A stretch of 64,000 bases of DNA, taken from contig NZ_JACHFJ010000002.1 of the NCBI RefSeq assembly GCF_014201825.1, forward strand, positions 186,001 to 250,000, given 5' to 3'. The position numbers were made by a program, and so were the translations under genes. Below the pieces are notes generated by a model, which made no database searches, was not told where the DNA came from, and saw only the letters and a program-made list of their open reading frames with translations. Position 1 is the first letter of the stretch. The number at the start of each line of letters is the position of its first letter. Source of the stretch: Acidocella aromatica. GTDB lineage: Bacteria; Pseudomonadota; Alphaproteobacteria; Acetobacterales; Acetobacteraceae. This document shows positions 44,712 to 54,578 of the stretch, piece by piece.

Positions 44712-45074
44712 CTAGAGCAGCTCCTTCACCAGTTCAGCGGGGCGGCAAGCCTTCACTCCCTTGGGCGACACCACAACCGGGCGGTTGAGTAGGATCGGGT
44801 GCGCTGCGATGGCGTCCAAGATCGCCTCGTCATCGGCCTGTTTCAGGCCCAACTCGTCCGCCAGCTTCTCCTTCTCGCGCAGCAGCAGGCGCGCATCGCC
44901 CATCTGCTTGGCCAGCCCCGCTAGCTCCACGCGCGAGGGCGGGTTTTTTAAGTATTCAATAACTTGTGGCTCAACCCCCGCTTCCCGCAGCAGTGCCAGC
45001 GTGTTCCGGGCCGTTCCGCAGGAAGGGTTATAATAAATTTTATAATCAGAGTGTTCCGTCACGTCTTTGAGCAC
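44712..45074 (-). CDS. ArsC-family (glutaredoxin-type) arsenate reductase-like protein
   Basis: 120 aa. The active-site segment YNPSCGTARNTLALLREAG has the catalytic Cys, and the C-terminal RPVVVSPKGVKACRP carries the Arg-Pro substrate pocket typical of ArsC. Whether it reduces arsenate or belongs to the YfgD/Spx-like side of the family is open; no arsR or arsenite pump is adjacent. The start is a GTG at 45074; a second GTG five codons later is possible. The Nramp gene starts 4 bp after its stop. Confidence 0.8.
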   Translation of the reverse strand: MLKDVTEHSDYKIYYNPSCGTARNTLALLREAGVEPQVIEYLKNPPSRVELAGLAKQMGDARLLLREKEKLADELGLKQADDEAILDAIAAHPILLNRPVVVSPKGVKACRPAELVKELL

Positions 45075-45348
45075 CTTGCATGGATTGGCCTTCAGGGTGA
45101 CTAATCTCGCGCAATTTGGGGCTCAGCGCCAGGGCATCGATGCTGGCCATCGGCAAACTGAGGAAAATGCCGATCCGCGTGCGTAGATACTTGAGCGACA
45201 GCGCCAAGGTCAGCTGTCCGTACCCTCGCTCATGCTTGCCCCCACCGCACGGGCTTGTTTCCGGCGCAGGGACAGAGCAGCAGAACAACCCGCAAACGCG
45301 GATGACGCGGAACTTCCCCGAACTGCTATGCAGCCCGGGGAAAGCTCG
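45075..45348. other. Gene-poor gap between argB and the ArsC-like gene
   Basis: 274 bp with open frames on both strands but no product I recognise and no ribosome-binding site that stands out. GC is like the flanking genes. I see no terminator hairpin or repeat here. It may be a decayed gene. Confidence 0.4.
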
Positions 45349-46242
45349 TTACTTGTGGATCATCGTGCCGATGCCGCCTTCGGTGAACAGCTCCAGCAGC
45401 AGCGCGTGCGGCACGCGGCCATCCAGGATAGTGGCGCCCTTCACGCCCTGCGTCACGGCTTCCATGCAGGTCTCCACTTTGGGGATCATGCCACCGGAGA
45501 TGGTGCCGTCGGCGATAAGATCCTTCACCTGCGCCATGGTCAGATCGGAGAGCAGTTGCTTCTCCTTGTTGAGCACGCCCGGTACGTCGGTCAGCATCAG
45601 CAGGCGCTGCGCATTCAGCGCACCGGCGATGGCCCCGGCGGCGGTATCGGCGTTGATGTTGTAGGTCTCCCCATCCTCGCCGCTGCCCACCGGGGCGATA
45701 ACGGGGATCAGCCCGGCGCCGGTCAGCGCATGGATTACGCGGGTATCGATGAAAGAGGGCTCGCCGACATAGCCGAGATCCAGCACGCGCTCGATATTGG
45801 AATCCGGGTCCTTAACCGTGCGCTGCGCCTTGCGCGCGCGGATCAGCCCGCCATCCTTGCCCGAGATGCCCACCGCCAGCGCGCCAGCGCGGTTGATCAG
45901 CCCCGCCACCTGCTTATTCACGGCGCCGGAGAGGACCATCTCCACAACCTCGACCATCGCCGCGTCGGTCACGCGCAGGCCGTTTATGAAGCGGGACTCG
46001 ATGCCTAGCCGGTCGAGCATGGCATTGATCTGCGGCCCGCCGCCATGCACCACCACCGGGTTGATGCCAACCTGCTTGAGCAGAGCGATGTCGCGCCCGA
46101 ACTCGTTGGCCAAGCTGCCTTCCATCGCGTGCCCGCCATACTTCACCACGATGGTGGCCCCGGCATAGCGGCGCAGATAAGGCAGCGCGCGGGCGACGAT
46201 ATGCGCCTCCTGCGCCGCTGTGGTCATGGCATCATCGGTCAT
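45349..46242 (-). CDS. argB: Acetylglutamate kinase
   Basis: Second step of arginine synthesis: phosphorylates N-acetylglutamate. The 297-aa protein has [30 protein letters not shown], and [12 protein letters not shown], with [15 protein letters not shown] near the C-terminus, all typical of ArgB. Follows engB by 18 bp on the minus strand. Confidence 0.96.
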   Translation of the reverse strand: MTDDAMTTAAQEAHIVARALPYLRRYAGATIVVKYGGHAMEGSLANEFGRDIALLKQVGINPVVVHGGGPQINAMLDRLGIESRFINGLRVTDAAMVEVVEMVLSGAVNKQVAGLINRAGALAVGISGKDGGLIRARKAQRTVKDPDSNIERVLDLGYVGEPSFIDTRVIHALTGAGLIPVIAPVGSGEDGETYNINADTAAGAIAGALNAQRLLMLTDVPGVLNKEKQLLSDLTMAQVKDLIADGTISGGMIPKVETCMEAVTQGVKGATILDGRVPHALLLELFTEGGIGTMIHK

Positions 46243-46260
46243 CGTGCCGCTCCCCTGGCG

Positions 46261-46944
46261 TTACAGAAACTCGGCGATGGAGGCACGCAACGCCTCGATC
46301 CCCTGCCCCGTCTCACTAGACGTGGTGAACAGGCTGTTCAACGCCGCCGGATGTTTTTTGGCTAGCGCCATCACCTCGTCCTGCTTGCGCTTGAGCGCGT
46401 TCGGCTTCACCGCATCGGCCTTGGTCAGCACGATTTGGAACGCCACGGCAGACTGATCGAGCAGCTCCATCACGGTAAGGTCGGAGACTTTGATCTCCAC
46501 CCGCGAATCGAGCAACAGCAGCACGCGGCGCAGATTCGGGCGGCCGCGCAGGTAGTCCAGCATCAGCCCCTGCCAGTCGCGCTTGATCTCCTTCGGAGCC
46601 TCTGCATAGCCGTAGCCCGGCATGTCCACGAGCACGATGGGGCCGGCGGCGCAGCGAAAGAAGTTGAGCTGGCGCGTGCGCCCCGGCTGGTGCGACACGC
46701 GCGCCAGCGCCTTGCGCCCAGTGAGGGCGTTCAGCAGCGAGGATTTGCCCACATTGGAGCGCCCGGCGAAGGCGATCTCCGTTCCTGCCGGTGCGGGCAG
46801 GGTTTCCAACGTTTGTGCGGCGTAGAAAAACTCGCAGCCCGAGGCGAAGAGCTTGCGCCCTGCCTCGATCTGCGCGGGGGTGTAATCCCCCGCGTCGAAG
46901 TTCAGGCCTTCGCCTGTGCCGCCGTCTGGCGCATGATCAGCCAT
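46261..46944 (-). CDS. engB: Ribosome-biogenesis GTPase EngB/YsxC
   Basis: 227-aa TRAFAC GTPase needed for large-subunit assembly. G1 is GRSNVGKSSLLNAL, G3 DMPGYGYAEAP, G4 TKAD. The start MADHAPDGG at 46944 lies inside the 3' end of yidC (43-bp overlap); a longer frame begins at 46974. Order rpmH-rnpA-yidD-yidC-engB is common in Alphaproteobacteria. Confidence 0.93.
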   Translation of the reverse strand: MADHAPDGGTGEGLNFDAGDYTPAQIEAGRKLFASGCEFFYAAQTLETLPAPAGTEIAFAGRSNVGKSSLLNALTGRKALARVSHQPGRTRQLNFFRCAAGPIVLVDMPGYGYAEAPKEIKRDWQGLMLDYLRGRPNLRRVLLLLDSRVEIKVSDLTVMELLDQSAVAFQIVLTKADAVKPNALKRKQDEVMALAKKHPAALNSLFTTSSETGQGIEALRASIAEFL

Positions 46945-48614
46945 TGCTGCCCCACGGAAAGAAGGTTGTTCCATGCCCAGTACAGGACCAGCCCGGATGG
47001 CGAGCCTGCCAGCATGAAGGTAAAGACGATCGGCATAAGCTGGAACATGCGCGCCTGGGCCGGGTCGGCGGGGGCGGGGTTCAGCTTCTGTTGCAGGAAC
47101 ATGGTGAAGCCCATGATCAGCGGCAGCGCACCGATATGCAGCGGCGCATAGATCGCCGTCGGGTCGAAGGGCAACAGGCCGAACAGGTTGAACAGGTTCG
47201 TCGGGTCAGGCACCGAGAGGTCCTTCACCCAGCCATAGAACGGCGCCTGGCGCATCTCGATGGTGATGAAGATCACCTTGTAGAGCGAGAAGAACACCGG
47301 GATCTGCAGCAGCATCGGCAAGCAGCCGGAGGCCGGGTTGATCTTCTCGGCCTTGTACAGCTCCATCGTGGCCTGCTGGAGCTTCACCGCGTCGTCCTTG
47401 TACTGCTCGCGCAGGGCCTGCATCTTCGGCTGGACCAGGCGCATCTTGCCCATCGAGCGGTAGGAGTAGCTGGCCAGCGGGAAGAACACGAGCTTCACCC
47501 CCACCGTGAACACGATGATCGCGAGGCCGAAATTGCCCAGCAGCGAGTTCAGCCAGTCGAGCGCGAAGAAGATCGGCTTGGTCAGAATGTAGAGATGCCC
47601 GAAATCCACGGCCTTATAGAAGTTCGGGATATGGTACTCGCTCTGGTATGCATCCAGGATCTTCACCACCTTGGCGCCGGTGAAGACATGGCTGGTGAAC
47701 GCGGCGTTGCCGCCGGGGGCAGCGGTCACCGGCTGGGCGGTGATGAAGGAGGTCTCGTAGGCCGAGCCGTCGCCATCATTCACGGTGCCGTAGCTCATCG
47801 AGCCGGTCATGCTGGCGGACTGGTCGGGCGCCACGGCGGAGAGCCAGTATTTGTCGGTAATGCCGACCCAGCCGCCCGGAGCGGTCTCGGTATAGGCCAC
47901 GCCACCGGCGGCCTTCTCGCCGTCGCTCTTCAGCGCCTTGTAGCCCTCCTGCTTCAGCGTGCCGTTGAACACGCCGAGCGGGCCGTCGAACAGCACCCAG
48001 CTGCTCTGCTCCTTGGGCTTATAGTCGCGCACCACGCGGGACCACGGATAGAGCTGCACAGCGGCGGCCCCATGGTTGAGCACGTTCTGCGTGACCGTGA
48101 ACATGTATTTGTCGTCCACGGCGAGTTGGAGCTGGAAGGTCAGGCCCTGGCCGTTATCCCAGGAGAGCGTCACCGGCGTCTGCGGCGTCAGCTCATTGGC
48201 GCTGGGGGACCACACGGTGCTGTCATCCGGCACTTTCACGCCCGCAGGGGCGGTCCAGCCGAACTGCACATAGCTGGGCTTGTCGCCGCCACGGCGGCCC
48301 ATGACCTGCACCAGCGGCGAATCGGCTGCCAGGGTCTCGTGGTACTGCTTCAGCACCACATCGTCGAACACCGCGCCGGTCAGGCCGATGCTACCCTTGA
48401 GTAGCGGCGCGTCCACCGTCAGGCGTGGACCGGGGGCTGGAGCCTGCTGCGCGGCAGTGCCGGGGGCACCGGCGGCCTGTTCCGCCAGAGCGGGCGCCTG
48501 CACCTGGGCCGGAACCGGTGCGGGATGCGGCAGGAACTTGTCCTGGATGAACGTGAACGCCAGCAAGATGACGAGCGACACGGAGACGGCAAGCAGCAGA
48601 CGCTTCTGATCCAT
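46902..48614 (-). CDS. yidC: Membrane protein insertase YidC
   Basis: 570 aa from MDQKRLLLAV. The first helix (about 6-22) is followed by a large periplasmic beta domain (about 60-345) and the conserved C-terminal insertase core with five helices (GNFGLAIIVFTVGVKLVFFP, ASGCLPMLLQIPVFFSLYKV). Inserts proteins into the inner membrane with or without SecYEG. The start at 48614 begins 9 bp after the yidD stop. Confidence 0.96.
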   Translation of the reverse strand: MDQKRLLLAVSVSLVILLAFTFIQDKFLPHPAPVPAQVQAPALAEQAAGAPGTAAQQAPAPGPRLTVDAPLLKGSIGLTGAVFDDVVLKQYHETLAADSPLVQVMGRRGGDKPSYVQFGWTAPAGVKVPDDSTVWSPSANELTPQTPVTLSWDNGQGLTFQLQLAVDDKYMFTVTQNVLNHGAAAVQLYPWSRVVRDYKPKEQSSWVLFDGPLGVFNGTLKQEGYKALKSDGEKAAGGVAYTETAPGGWVGITDKYWLSAVAPDQSASMTGSMSYGTVNDGDGSAYETSFITAQPVTAAPGGNAAFTSHVFTGAKVVKILDAYQSEYHIPNFYKAVDFGHLYILTKPIFFALDWLNSLLGNFGLAIIVFTVGVKLVFFPLASYSYRSMGKMRLVQPKMQALREQYKDDAVKLQQATMELYKAEKINPASGCLPMLLQIPVFFSLYKVIFITIEMRQAPFYGWVKDLSVPDPTNLFNLFGLLPFDPTAIYAPLHIGALPLIMGFTMFLQQKLNPAPADPAQARMFQLMPIVFTFMLAGSPSGLVLYWAWNNLLSVGQQWLIMRQTAAQAKA

Positions 48615-48622
48615 GGGGGCTT

Positions 48623-48859
48623 TCAGGAGTGTTTCGTGGATGGGGGAACCGGGTCGTACCCGCCCGGATGCCAGGGATGGCAACGCAGAATCCGCTTTGC
48701 CGCAAGCGCGCTGCCCTTGCCCGCGCCATGGACGCAGATGGCCTCGCGCGCATAGGCGCTACAGGAGGGGAAAAACCGGCAATTCGCACCAATAACCGGG
48801 CGCAGGGTCAACTCGTACACCCGGATGGCGCCCGAGAGCATGTAGGCCGCCGGGCTCAT
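48623..48859 (-). CDS. yidD: Membrane protein insertion efficiency factor YidD
   Basis: 78 aa with the family core [18 protein letters not shown] and [17 protein letters not shown]. Small, amphipathic, works beside YidC. Overlaps the rnpA stop by 4 bp. Confidence 0.95.
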   Translation of the reverse strand: MSPAAYMLSGAIRVYELTLRPVIGANCRFFPSCSAYAREAICVHGAGKGSALAAKRILRCHPWHPGGYDPVPPSTKHS

Positions 48860-49200
48860 GTCAGCACCTCGTCCAACGCCAAAGCCAGATTGCGCTGAAG
48901 CTTGGCGAACGGCACGCTGGCCGTCTCCTTCCGTGCGATCAGCACCAGCTCCACGCCGGGCAGCTCCCGTCCGGCCAAACCAAGACGCGCCGCCTCCCGC
49001 AACCTGCGCTTGGCACGGTTGCGGGTGACGGCGTTGCCGATTTTCTTGGTCGCGGTAAAGCCCAGGCGCAACTCGGGTTCGGCGCCATTGCTGAGCGCCT
49101 GCATGACAAACCCGCTTTTGGCGATTTTTTTACCCCGCGCCGCGAGGCGCAGAAAATCAGCCCGCTTCTTGAAGCGTTTCGGCGGTGTCAGCCGAGCCAT
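48856..49200 (-). CDS. rnpA: Ribonuclease P protein component
   Basis: 114 aa from [20 protein letters not shown]. The RNA-binding motif [16 protein letters not shown] is diagnostic. It helps the catalytic RNA mature tRNA 5' ends. The open frame extends further upstream over rpmH, but the conserved protein begins at 49200. Confidence 0.94.
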   Translation of the reverse strand: MARLTPPKRFKKRADFLRLAARGKKIAKSGFVMQALSNGAEPELRLGFTATKKIGNAVTRNRAKRRLREAARLGLAGRELPGVELVLIARKETASVPFAKLQRNLALALDEVLT

Positions 49201-49228
49201 GCCCAACCCCTGGCGCGGCGCGCGGGGC

Positions 49229-49363
49229 TTAGGCGGAAAGCTTGGCGCGGCCCTTGGCGCGGCGGTTGGCAAGCACCTTGCGGCCGCCAACGGTCGCCAT
49301 GCGGGCGCGGAACCCATGCCGGCGCTTGCGGACGAGTTTGGAAGGTTGATAGGTCCGTTTCAC
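49229..49363 (-). CDS. rpmH: 50S ribosomal protein L34
   Basis: 44 aa: [20 protein letters not shown], then [20 protein letters not shown] and LSA. The match to L34 is complete. The start is GTG, with GGAG 9 nt upstream; there is no ATG in position. 28 bp precede rnpA. Confidence 0.96.
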   Translation of the reverse strand: MKRTYQPSKLVRKRRHGFRARMATVGGRKVLANRRAKGRAKLSA

Positions 49364-49526
49364 GGTATTCTACTCCGGCGAAAGACAAAAATAGGACGAG
49401 CGCCAAACCGTCCCCGGCAAGGCGCGATGCCGCCGTATAGGCGGGCTCGGCCGTCGCCGTCAATGCGCATGACCGCTTGGCGAGGTTGCGCATGGCACGG
49501 GAACGCGCAACAGGTTATTGGTAGCC

Positions 49527-50456
49527 ATGATATTTTCCTCCCAAGCCCGCTCCCGGATCGTACTGGCCTTGCAGGGCGGGGGCGCGCACGGCGCCTTCAC
49601 CTGGGGCGTACTCGACAGATTATTCGAGGAAGGGCTGGAATTCTCCGCCGTTTCCGGGGTGTCGTCGGGGGCCATGAACGCCGCCATGGCGGTGCAGGGC
49701 TTTGTGCATGGCGGGCCGGAAGGTGCCCGCGCCGCGATGCGCCAGCTCTGGACCCGCGTCGGCGAAGCCAATGTTTTCAGCACCATAGCCTCGCCGCTGG
49801 ACTGGCTCTGGGGCTGGGACAAGGGTATCGAGCTGGGCAATGAGCTGGCCTGGACGGGTTTGGCCAACGTGCTCCGCGTGTTCGATCCCGGCCAGCTCAA
49901 CCCGCTGGGACAGAATCCCCTGGCACCGCTGATCAAGGATCTGCTGGACAAGGAGGCGATCCGCAAACCGTCCGCACCTCGGCTTTTTGTCGGCGCCACG
50001 GATGTCGAATCCGGCGAATCGAAGGTGTTCGGCAACGCCGAGATCGACGTGCAGCATCTACTGGCCTCCGCCTGCCTGCCGATGATGGTTCCGGCCATCG
50101 AGATCGAGGGGCGGCATTACTGGGATGGCGGCTATTCCTGCAATCCGCCTTTGGCGCCGGTTCTTTCCCCTCGGCCGGACCAGCTCGTGCTGGTCCGCGC
50201 CCAGCCGCGCCAGCGCAAGGGCGTGCCGAACTCCACATCGGATATCGTGCACCGGCTGCACGAGATCGCCTTCCAGGCGCCGCTGGAGGCCGAACTCTCC
50301 CTGCTGCCCCGGCATACGCGCCTGCTCGACATCTCCGCCGACGAGGCCCTGGCCAAGCATCCGCTGACCTCGAAGATGAATACCGACAAAAGCTTTCTCG
50401 AAATCCTGTTCGCGGCAGGGCGCGAGGCCGCGGAGACCGCCCTGCACACGGCATGA
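49527..50456 (+). CDS. Patatin-like phospholipase (RssA-like)
   Basis: 309 aa from the ATG at 49527. The oxyanion-hole motif LALQGGGAHGAFTWGVLD, the nucleophile GVSSGAMNAA (Ser in G-x-S-x-G) and the catalytic Asp in WDGGYSCNPPL make a full Ser-Asp dyad. A lipid acyl hydrolase is expected; related genes lie near polyhydroxybutyrate loci in some bacteria, but none are seen here. Overlaps the histidine kinase start by ATGA. Confidence 0.85.
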   Translation: MIFSSQARSRIVLALQGGGAHGAFTWGVLDRLFEEGLEFSAVSGVSSGAMNAAMAVQGFVHGGPEGARAAMRQLWTRVGEANVFSTIASPLDWLWGWDKGIELGNELAWTGLANVLRVFDPGQLNPLGQNPLAPLIKDLLDKEAIRKPSAPRLFVGATDVESGESKVFGNAEIDVQHLLASACLPMMVPAIEIEGRHYWDGGYSCNPPLAPVLSPRPDQLVLVRAQPRQRKGVPNSTSDIVHRLHEIAFQAPLEAELSLLPRHTRLLDISADEALAKHPLTSKMNTDKSFLEILFAAGREAAETALHTA

Positions 50457-51874
50457 ATCCTGCTCCCCGCCCCAACCAGCCCAAATTTGAGCTGTTCGGA
50501 GACACGCTCTCCGGCCGGGTGTTGTGGCTTACGGTCGCCATCATCCTGATCATCGAATTGGTGGTAATGCTTCCCGGCCTGGGGCGCGAGCGTCAGGCAT
50601 GGCTGTGGGATCGTATCGCCCACGCACATCTGGCCACCTACCCGCTGGCGCAGTCCGGCGCCACGCTCTCGCCGCAAGCGCAGGATTCGCTCCTTTCCTT
50701 CGCCCTGGACGATGAGATCATCCTTAAAGAGCCCGGCCAGCCTCCCCTGACACTGCGTACGACCCGACCCATTCCGCCCATCGACCGCAGCGCCGTGCTG
50801 ACCGACGAGACCTTGTGGTACAGCACTTGGCGAGCTGTCATTCATCTCGCCGGGCTGGGCGGACGGGAAATGCAGATCATCGCCCCCTCCCCGCTCCAGC
50901 CTGGCGCCGTGCTGGAAGTCACGGTGAACGAGACGCCGCTCGATGCCGATCTGCACGCCCATGCCGAGCATGCCTTCACCGTCACCGTCATCATGGCGCT
51001 GGTTACGGGCCTGCTCATCTTCGCGGTGCTGGACCGGCTGCTGGTGCGCCCGATGCGCATCATCACCACCAGCATCATCAATTTTCGCGAGGACCCGGAG
51101 CAGGAAAGCGCCAGCGACCTCTCCTGGCTGGCCAACCGGCCCGAAGACGAGATTTCAGGCGCCGCGCGCGAGCTGAAATCGATGCAGGACGAGATGCGCG
51201 CCGCCCTGTGGCGCAACGCGCGCCTTGCCGCCGTAGGCACATCCGTGGCCAAGATCAGCCACGACCTGCGCAACATCCTCAGCTCCGCGCTGCTGGTCTC
51301 GGACCGGCTGGAAAGCATCAACGACCCCGCGGTCCAACGCGCCTCGCGCACCCTGGTTTCCGCTGTGGAGCGCTCGGCACAACTCGTCACCCGCACCGTG
51401 GATTTCGCCCGCGAAGGTCCACCCCCGGTGGTACGTTCAGCCGTACCGCTGCACGATCTGGTGGATGAGGCGGCACTGGTGGTGGCGCCGGTGAATAGCG
51501 GCGTGGCCATCCGCAACGAGGTACCCGCCCCGCTGGTCCTATCGCTCGATAGTGGGCAGATCTACCGCGTGCTGGTCAACCTGATGCGCAACGCCGCCGA
51601 GGCGGGCTGCAAGACCATCACCGTGAGCACCGAGAGCCGCGGCGGCGTGACCCGCATGCGCGTGGCCGATGACGGTCCTGGCCTGCCCCTGCGCGTGCAG
51701 GACCGGCTATTCCAGCCCTTCACCAGCTCTGGCCGTTATGGCGGCACCGGGCTGGGCTTGGCCATCGCGCGCGATTTGATCCGCGCCCATGGCGGTGATC
51801 TGGTACTGGAGGAAACCGGGCCGCGCGGCACCGTTTTTGCCATGGATCTGACCATCAGCGAGACTCAGATTTGA
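50453..51874 (+). CDS. Membrane-bound sensor histidine kinase
   Basis: 473 aa. Two membrane helices (about 24-44 and 178-198) enclose a periplasmic sensor of about 130 residues with no known domain. A HAMP-like linker, HisKA with KISHDLRNILSSALL (His phospho-site) and an HATPase with NLMRNAAEAG, ADDGPGLP and GGTGLGLAIARDL follow. No response regulator is adjacent. Coupled by ATGA to the patatin gene. Confidence 0.85.
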   Translation: MNPAPRPNQPKFELFGDTLSGRVLWLTVAIILIIELVVMLPGLGRERQAWLWDRIAHAHLATYPLAQSGATLSPQAQDSLLSFALDDEIILKEPGQPPLTLRTTRPIPPIDRSAVLTDETLWYSTWRAVIHLAGLGGREMQIIAPSPLQPGAVLEVTVNETPLDADLHAHAEHAFTVTVIMALVTGLLIFAVLDRLLVRPMRIITTSIINFREDPEQESASDLSWLANRPEDEISGAARELKSMQDEMRAALWRNARLAAVGTSVAKISHDLRNILSSALLVSDRLESINDPAVQRASRTLVSAVERSAQLVTRTVDFAREGPPPVVRSAVPLHDLVDEAALVVAPVNSGVAIRNEVPAPLVLSLDSGQIYRVLVNLMRNAAEAGCKTITVSTESRGGVTRMRVADDGPGLPLRVQDRLFQPFTSSGRYGGTGLGLAIARDLIRAHGGDLVLEETGPRGTVFAMDLTISETQI

Positions 51875-51913
51875 GTCCCAGGCTCAGAAAAAGACAATTT
51901 CAATAGGAATTTG

Positions 51914-51956
51914 ATGGTTTGTGTTTGCCGCGACCGTGGCAAATCCGAAAAACCAT
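51914..51956. other. Nested inverted repeat between the kinase and siroheme genes
   Basis: ATGGTTT/AAACCAT enclose TTTGCC/GGCAAA, giving a two-level stem-loop in the 167-bp gap. It could be a weak terminator or an RNA leader element. Structure only; no function claimed. Confidence 0.35.
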
Positions 51957-52041
51957 TTCATGCTTTTTGGCAAAGGCAGGAGAAAATCTTTATTTTTTTA
52001 ACGCCATTGCAACGTTGAGAAAAATCATCTTCTAAAGTGCC

Positions 52042-52617
52042 ATGATCCCCGTGGCATTGGCCCCTCATCGTCTGCGCCTTGGCCTTGCCGGCACCGGCCC
52101 GGCGGCGCTCCGCCGCTTGCGCGCCTTGCGTGCGGCGGGGGCCGAGGAGTTGCACGTTTACGCGGGGGGCGAGGATGCCACCCTGGCGGCGGAGGCGGGT
52201 GCCGCCCTGCAACCAACCCTGCCTGGTGAGGCGGAGCTGTCCCGCCTGCATATGCTCTGGATCGCCGGTATGCCGCGCGAGCAGTTCGTCCCGCTGGCCG
52301 AGGCGGCGCGCCGCTTGCGCGTGCTGGTGAATGTCGAGGATGAGCCGGATTATTGCGATTTCCACGCCGTGGCGGAAATCCGCCGGGGCGATCTGCTGCT
52401 CACCGTCTCCACTGGCGGCGCGGCACCTGGGCTTGCCGGGGCAATCCGCCGCCGGCTGGAAGCCTGCTTCCCCGCCATCTGGGCGGAACGGGTGAAGGAG
52501 GCGGCGGCACTGCGCCAATCCTGGCGGGCGCAAAAAGTCCCGATGGCGGAGGCGGCCCAGCGCCTCGAGGCGCTCGCCGATGAGCGCTGTTGGCTCTCCT
52601 GCCCAAAAGCGAATTGA
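52042..52617 (+). CDS. Precorrin-2 dehydrogenase/sirohydrochlorin ferrochelatase-like protein
   Basis: 191 aa, the N-terminal (CysG-B/Met8) half of siroheme synthase. Rossmann fold with GLAGTGPAALRRLRAL, then VNVEDEPDYCDFHAVAEI and LLLTVSTGGAAPGLAGAIR. Converts precorrin-2 to siroheme, the cofactor of sulfite and nitrite reductases. Its position just before cysH fits sulfate assimilation. No uroporphyrinogen methylase domain is attached. Confidence 0.88.
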   Translation: MIPVALAPHRLRLGLAGTGPAALRRLRALRAAGAEELHVYAGGEDATLAAEAGAALQPTLPGEAELSRLHMLWIAGMPREQFVPLAEAARRLRVLVNVEDEPDYCDFHAVAEIRRGDLLLTVSTGGAAPGLAGAIRRRLEACFPAIWAERVKEAAALRQSWRAQKVPMAEAAQRLEALADERCWLSCPKAN

Positions 52618-52621
52618 CCAT

Positions 52622-53395
52622 ATGTCTTTTGTAAATGACATCGCACCGGCCACCGCCGGCCAGGGATCACACAAGATGCTCGACACGATCTCTTCCCTCG
52701 ACTCCACTGACGCCCTGGCCGTGCTGCGCGACGCGATCACGCGCCGCTTCGCCGGCAAGATCGCGCTGGTCTCCTCCTTCGGCACGGAATCGGCGATCCT
52801 GCTGCACATGGTCGCGCAGATCGACAAGTCGGTGCCCGTGATCTTTCTCGATACCGGCAAACTCTTCGCCGAGACGCTGGCCTATCGCGACGAGCTGGTG
52901 GCGCGTCTTGGCCTCACCGATGTCCGCTCCATCAAGCCGAGCGGAGCGCAGCTCGCGGCGTATGACCCTGACGGGCGGCTGTGGGAGAAAGACCCCGATC
53001 TGTGCTGCGCCATCCGCAAGACCAACCCGCTGGACGAGGCACTGACAGGCTTCGAGGCCTGGATCACCGGGCGCAAGCGCGGCCAGTCCGCCACGCGCTC
53101 CAACATGCAGCTGGTGGAAACCGGGGCTGACGGGCGGATCACGGTAAACCCGCTGGCCTTCTGGACCGACGCGGACCTGGAAGCCTATTTCGAGACGCAC
53201 GACCTGCCGCGCCATCCGTTGCAGGCCGAGGGCTATACCTCGATCGGCTGCGCCGTGTGCACCCACAAGCCGCTGCCGGGGCAGGATAAGCGCTCCGGCC
53301 GCTGGGCGGGCAAGGCCAAGACTGAATGCGGCATCCACATGCCGCGCGCCATGACCAAACCGAACTGGCCGGAAGAGCTCAGCTTCGAGGTGTAA
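52622..53395 (+). CDS. cysH: Assimilatory (phospho)adenylylsulfate reductase
   Basis: 257 aa from the ATG at 52622. The PAPS-reductase fold shows SSFGTESAILLHMV and FLDTGKLFAET. The Cys set CC (LCCAIRKTNPL) and CxxC (GCAVCTHKP) binds a 4Fe-4S cluster and marks the APS-reducing type; the C-terminal ECGIHM has the catalytic Cys. Reduces APS to sulfite. cysI is not in the window. Its 3' end overlaps the convergent MFS gene by 17 bp. Confidence 0.93.
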   Translation: MSFVNDIAPATAGQGSHKMLDTISSLDSTDALAVLRDAITRRFAGKIALVSSFGTESAILLHMVAQIDKSVPVIFLDTGKLFAETLAYRDELVARLGLTDVRSIKPSGAQLAAYDPDGRLWEKDPDLCCAIRKTNPLDEALTGFEAWITGRKRGQSATRSNMQLVETGADGRITVNPLAFWTDADLEAYFETHDLPRHPLQAEGYTSIGCAVCTHKPLPGQDKRSGRWAGKAKTECGIHMPRAMTKPNWPEELSFEV

Positions 53396-54578
53396 GCGCC
53401 GCGAGCAGAAACACCGGAATGGCGGCGGCCTGGAACAATACCGAAGCCGCCACCAGCCACCCCAGCCCGGCACCGTAGAGCAATCCCAGCGCCACGCTGC
53501 CCAGCAGCCAGGCAGCACCACGGATCGCATCGAACAGGCCATAAGCCGTGGCGCGGCGCGCGGGGCTGATGAAATCCCCCAGCATGGCCTGGAACAGCGT
53601 GTCCTGCGTGGCCATGCCTACGCCCCACAACACCACCCCGGCCACGGCCCAGCCCGCACCGCCGAAAAACACCAGCGGCACGGCCAGCGTGGCCAGAGTA
53701 ATCCCAACGGCTACAGCACGCGGGCCCAGGCGGTCGAGCAGCCACCCCAGCAGCAACGCCGCCGCCCCCTCGGCGGCCATGCCAGCGGCATAGACGGCCG
53801 GAATCCACGAGAGCGGCACCGTATGCGCCCGTGCAAAATGGAAGCCTATCAGAGCGAAATCGACGAAGCCCGCCGCCATCAGTGCCGCTGCCACCGTCAG
53901 CAGCCGGAACTTGGCGCCGAACCCCGCCCAGGCACCAGGATCGACCGCGGCAACGCGCAGCTCCAGCTTGCGTGGGTCCGGGTAGAGCCGCTGCGCCACG
54001 GCAAGCAGCAGAAGCGCCGCAAGAGCTGGCAACAACAGCACGGCAAAGCTGCGGTGAAACCCCGCGCCCAGTGCCAGCAGCAGCGCCACCAGCAACGGGC
54101 CGGATAGCCCGCCTATCTGGTCGAGCGCCGTGTGCAGGCCAAAGCCCCATCCCGCCCCGGTGCGGCTGGCGGCGTGGGAGAGCATGGCGCCACGAATCGG
54201 TGCCCGAATGGCGCGGCCGAAGCGCTCGCTCACCAGCAGCAGCGCCGCGATTGGCCAGCTCCCGGCAAAAGCCAGCAACGGCACGGAGAGAAGGTTAATG
54301 ACATAGCCGCTCAGCAGCAGCGGCCAGTAGCGCCCGCTGCGGTCCGCCGCCCGGCCGGAGAAATAGCGCACACCATAGCCCAGAAACTCGCCAAACCCGG
54401 CCACCGTGCTAACAACAACGGCGGACGCGCCGAGTGATTCCAGGAACGGCCCGGCGATGCTACGTCCGCCTTCATAGGTCATGTCCGCGAACAGGCTGAC
54501 GCACCCAATCAGTACGATAAAAATGACAGCGTTGCGCCTTGCGGCAGTGGGGGCAGTCTCTTGCTCTTGGCCGGTCAT
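53379..54578 (-). CDS. MFS transporter
   Basis: 399 aa, about 12 hydrophobic helices. The loop 2-3 signature GRAADRSGRYWPLLL is present. No substrate can be told. Last gene of a minus-strand operon; its ATG overlaps the stop of the DHA2-type pump upstream. Confidence 0.85.
   Translation of the reverse strand: MTGQEQETAPTAARRNAVIFIVLIGCVSLFADMTYEGGRSIAGPFLESLGASAVVVSTVAGFGEFLGYGVRYFSGRAADRSGRYWPLLLSGYVINLLSVPLLAFAGSWPIAALLLVSERFGRAIRAPIRGAMLSHAASRTGAGWGFGLHTALDQIGGLSGPLLVALLLALGAGFHRSFAVLLLPALAALLLLAVAQRLYPDPRKLELRVAAVDPGAWAGFGAKFRLLTVAAALMAAGFVDFALIGFHFARAHTVPLSWIPAVYAAGMAAEGAAALLLGWLLDRLGPRAVAVGITLATLAVPLVFFGGAGWAVAGVVLWGVGMATQDTLFQAMLGDFISPARRATAYGLFDAIRGAAWLLGSVALGLLYGAGLGWLVAASVLFQAAAIPVFLLAALTPRS

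Noticed and set aside
45046-45288. 80-codon minus-strand frame
   Set aside because: No recognisable family or good start; left as an unassigned gap.
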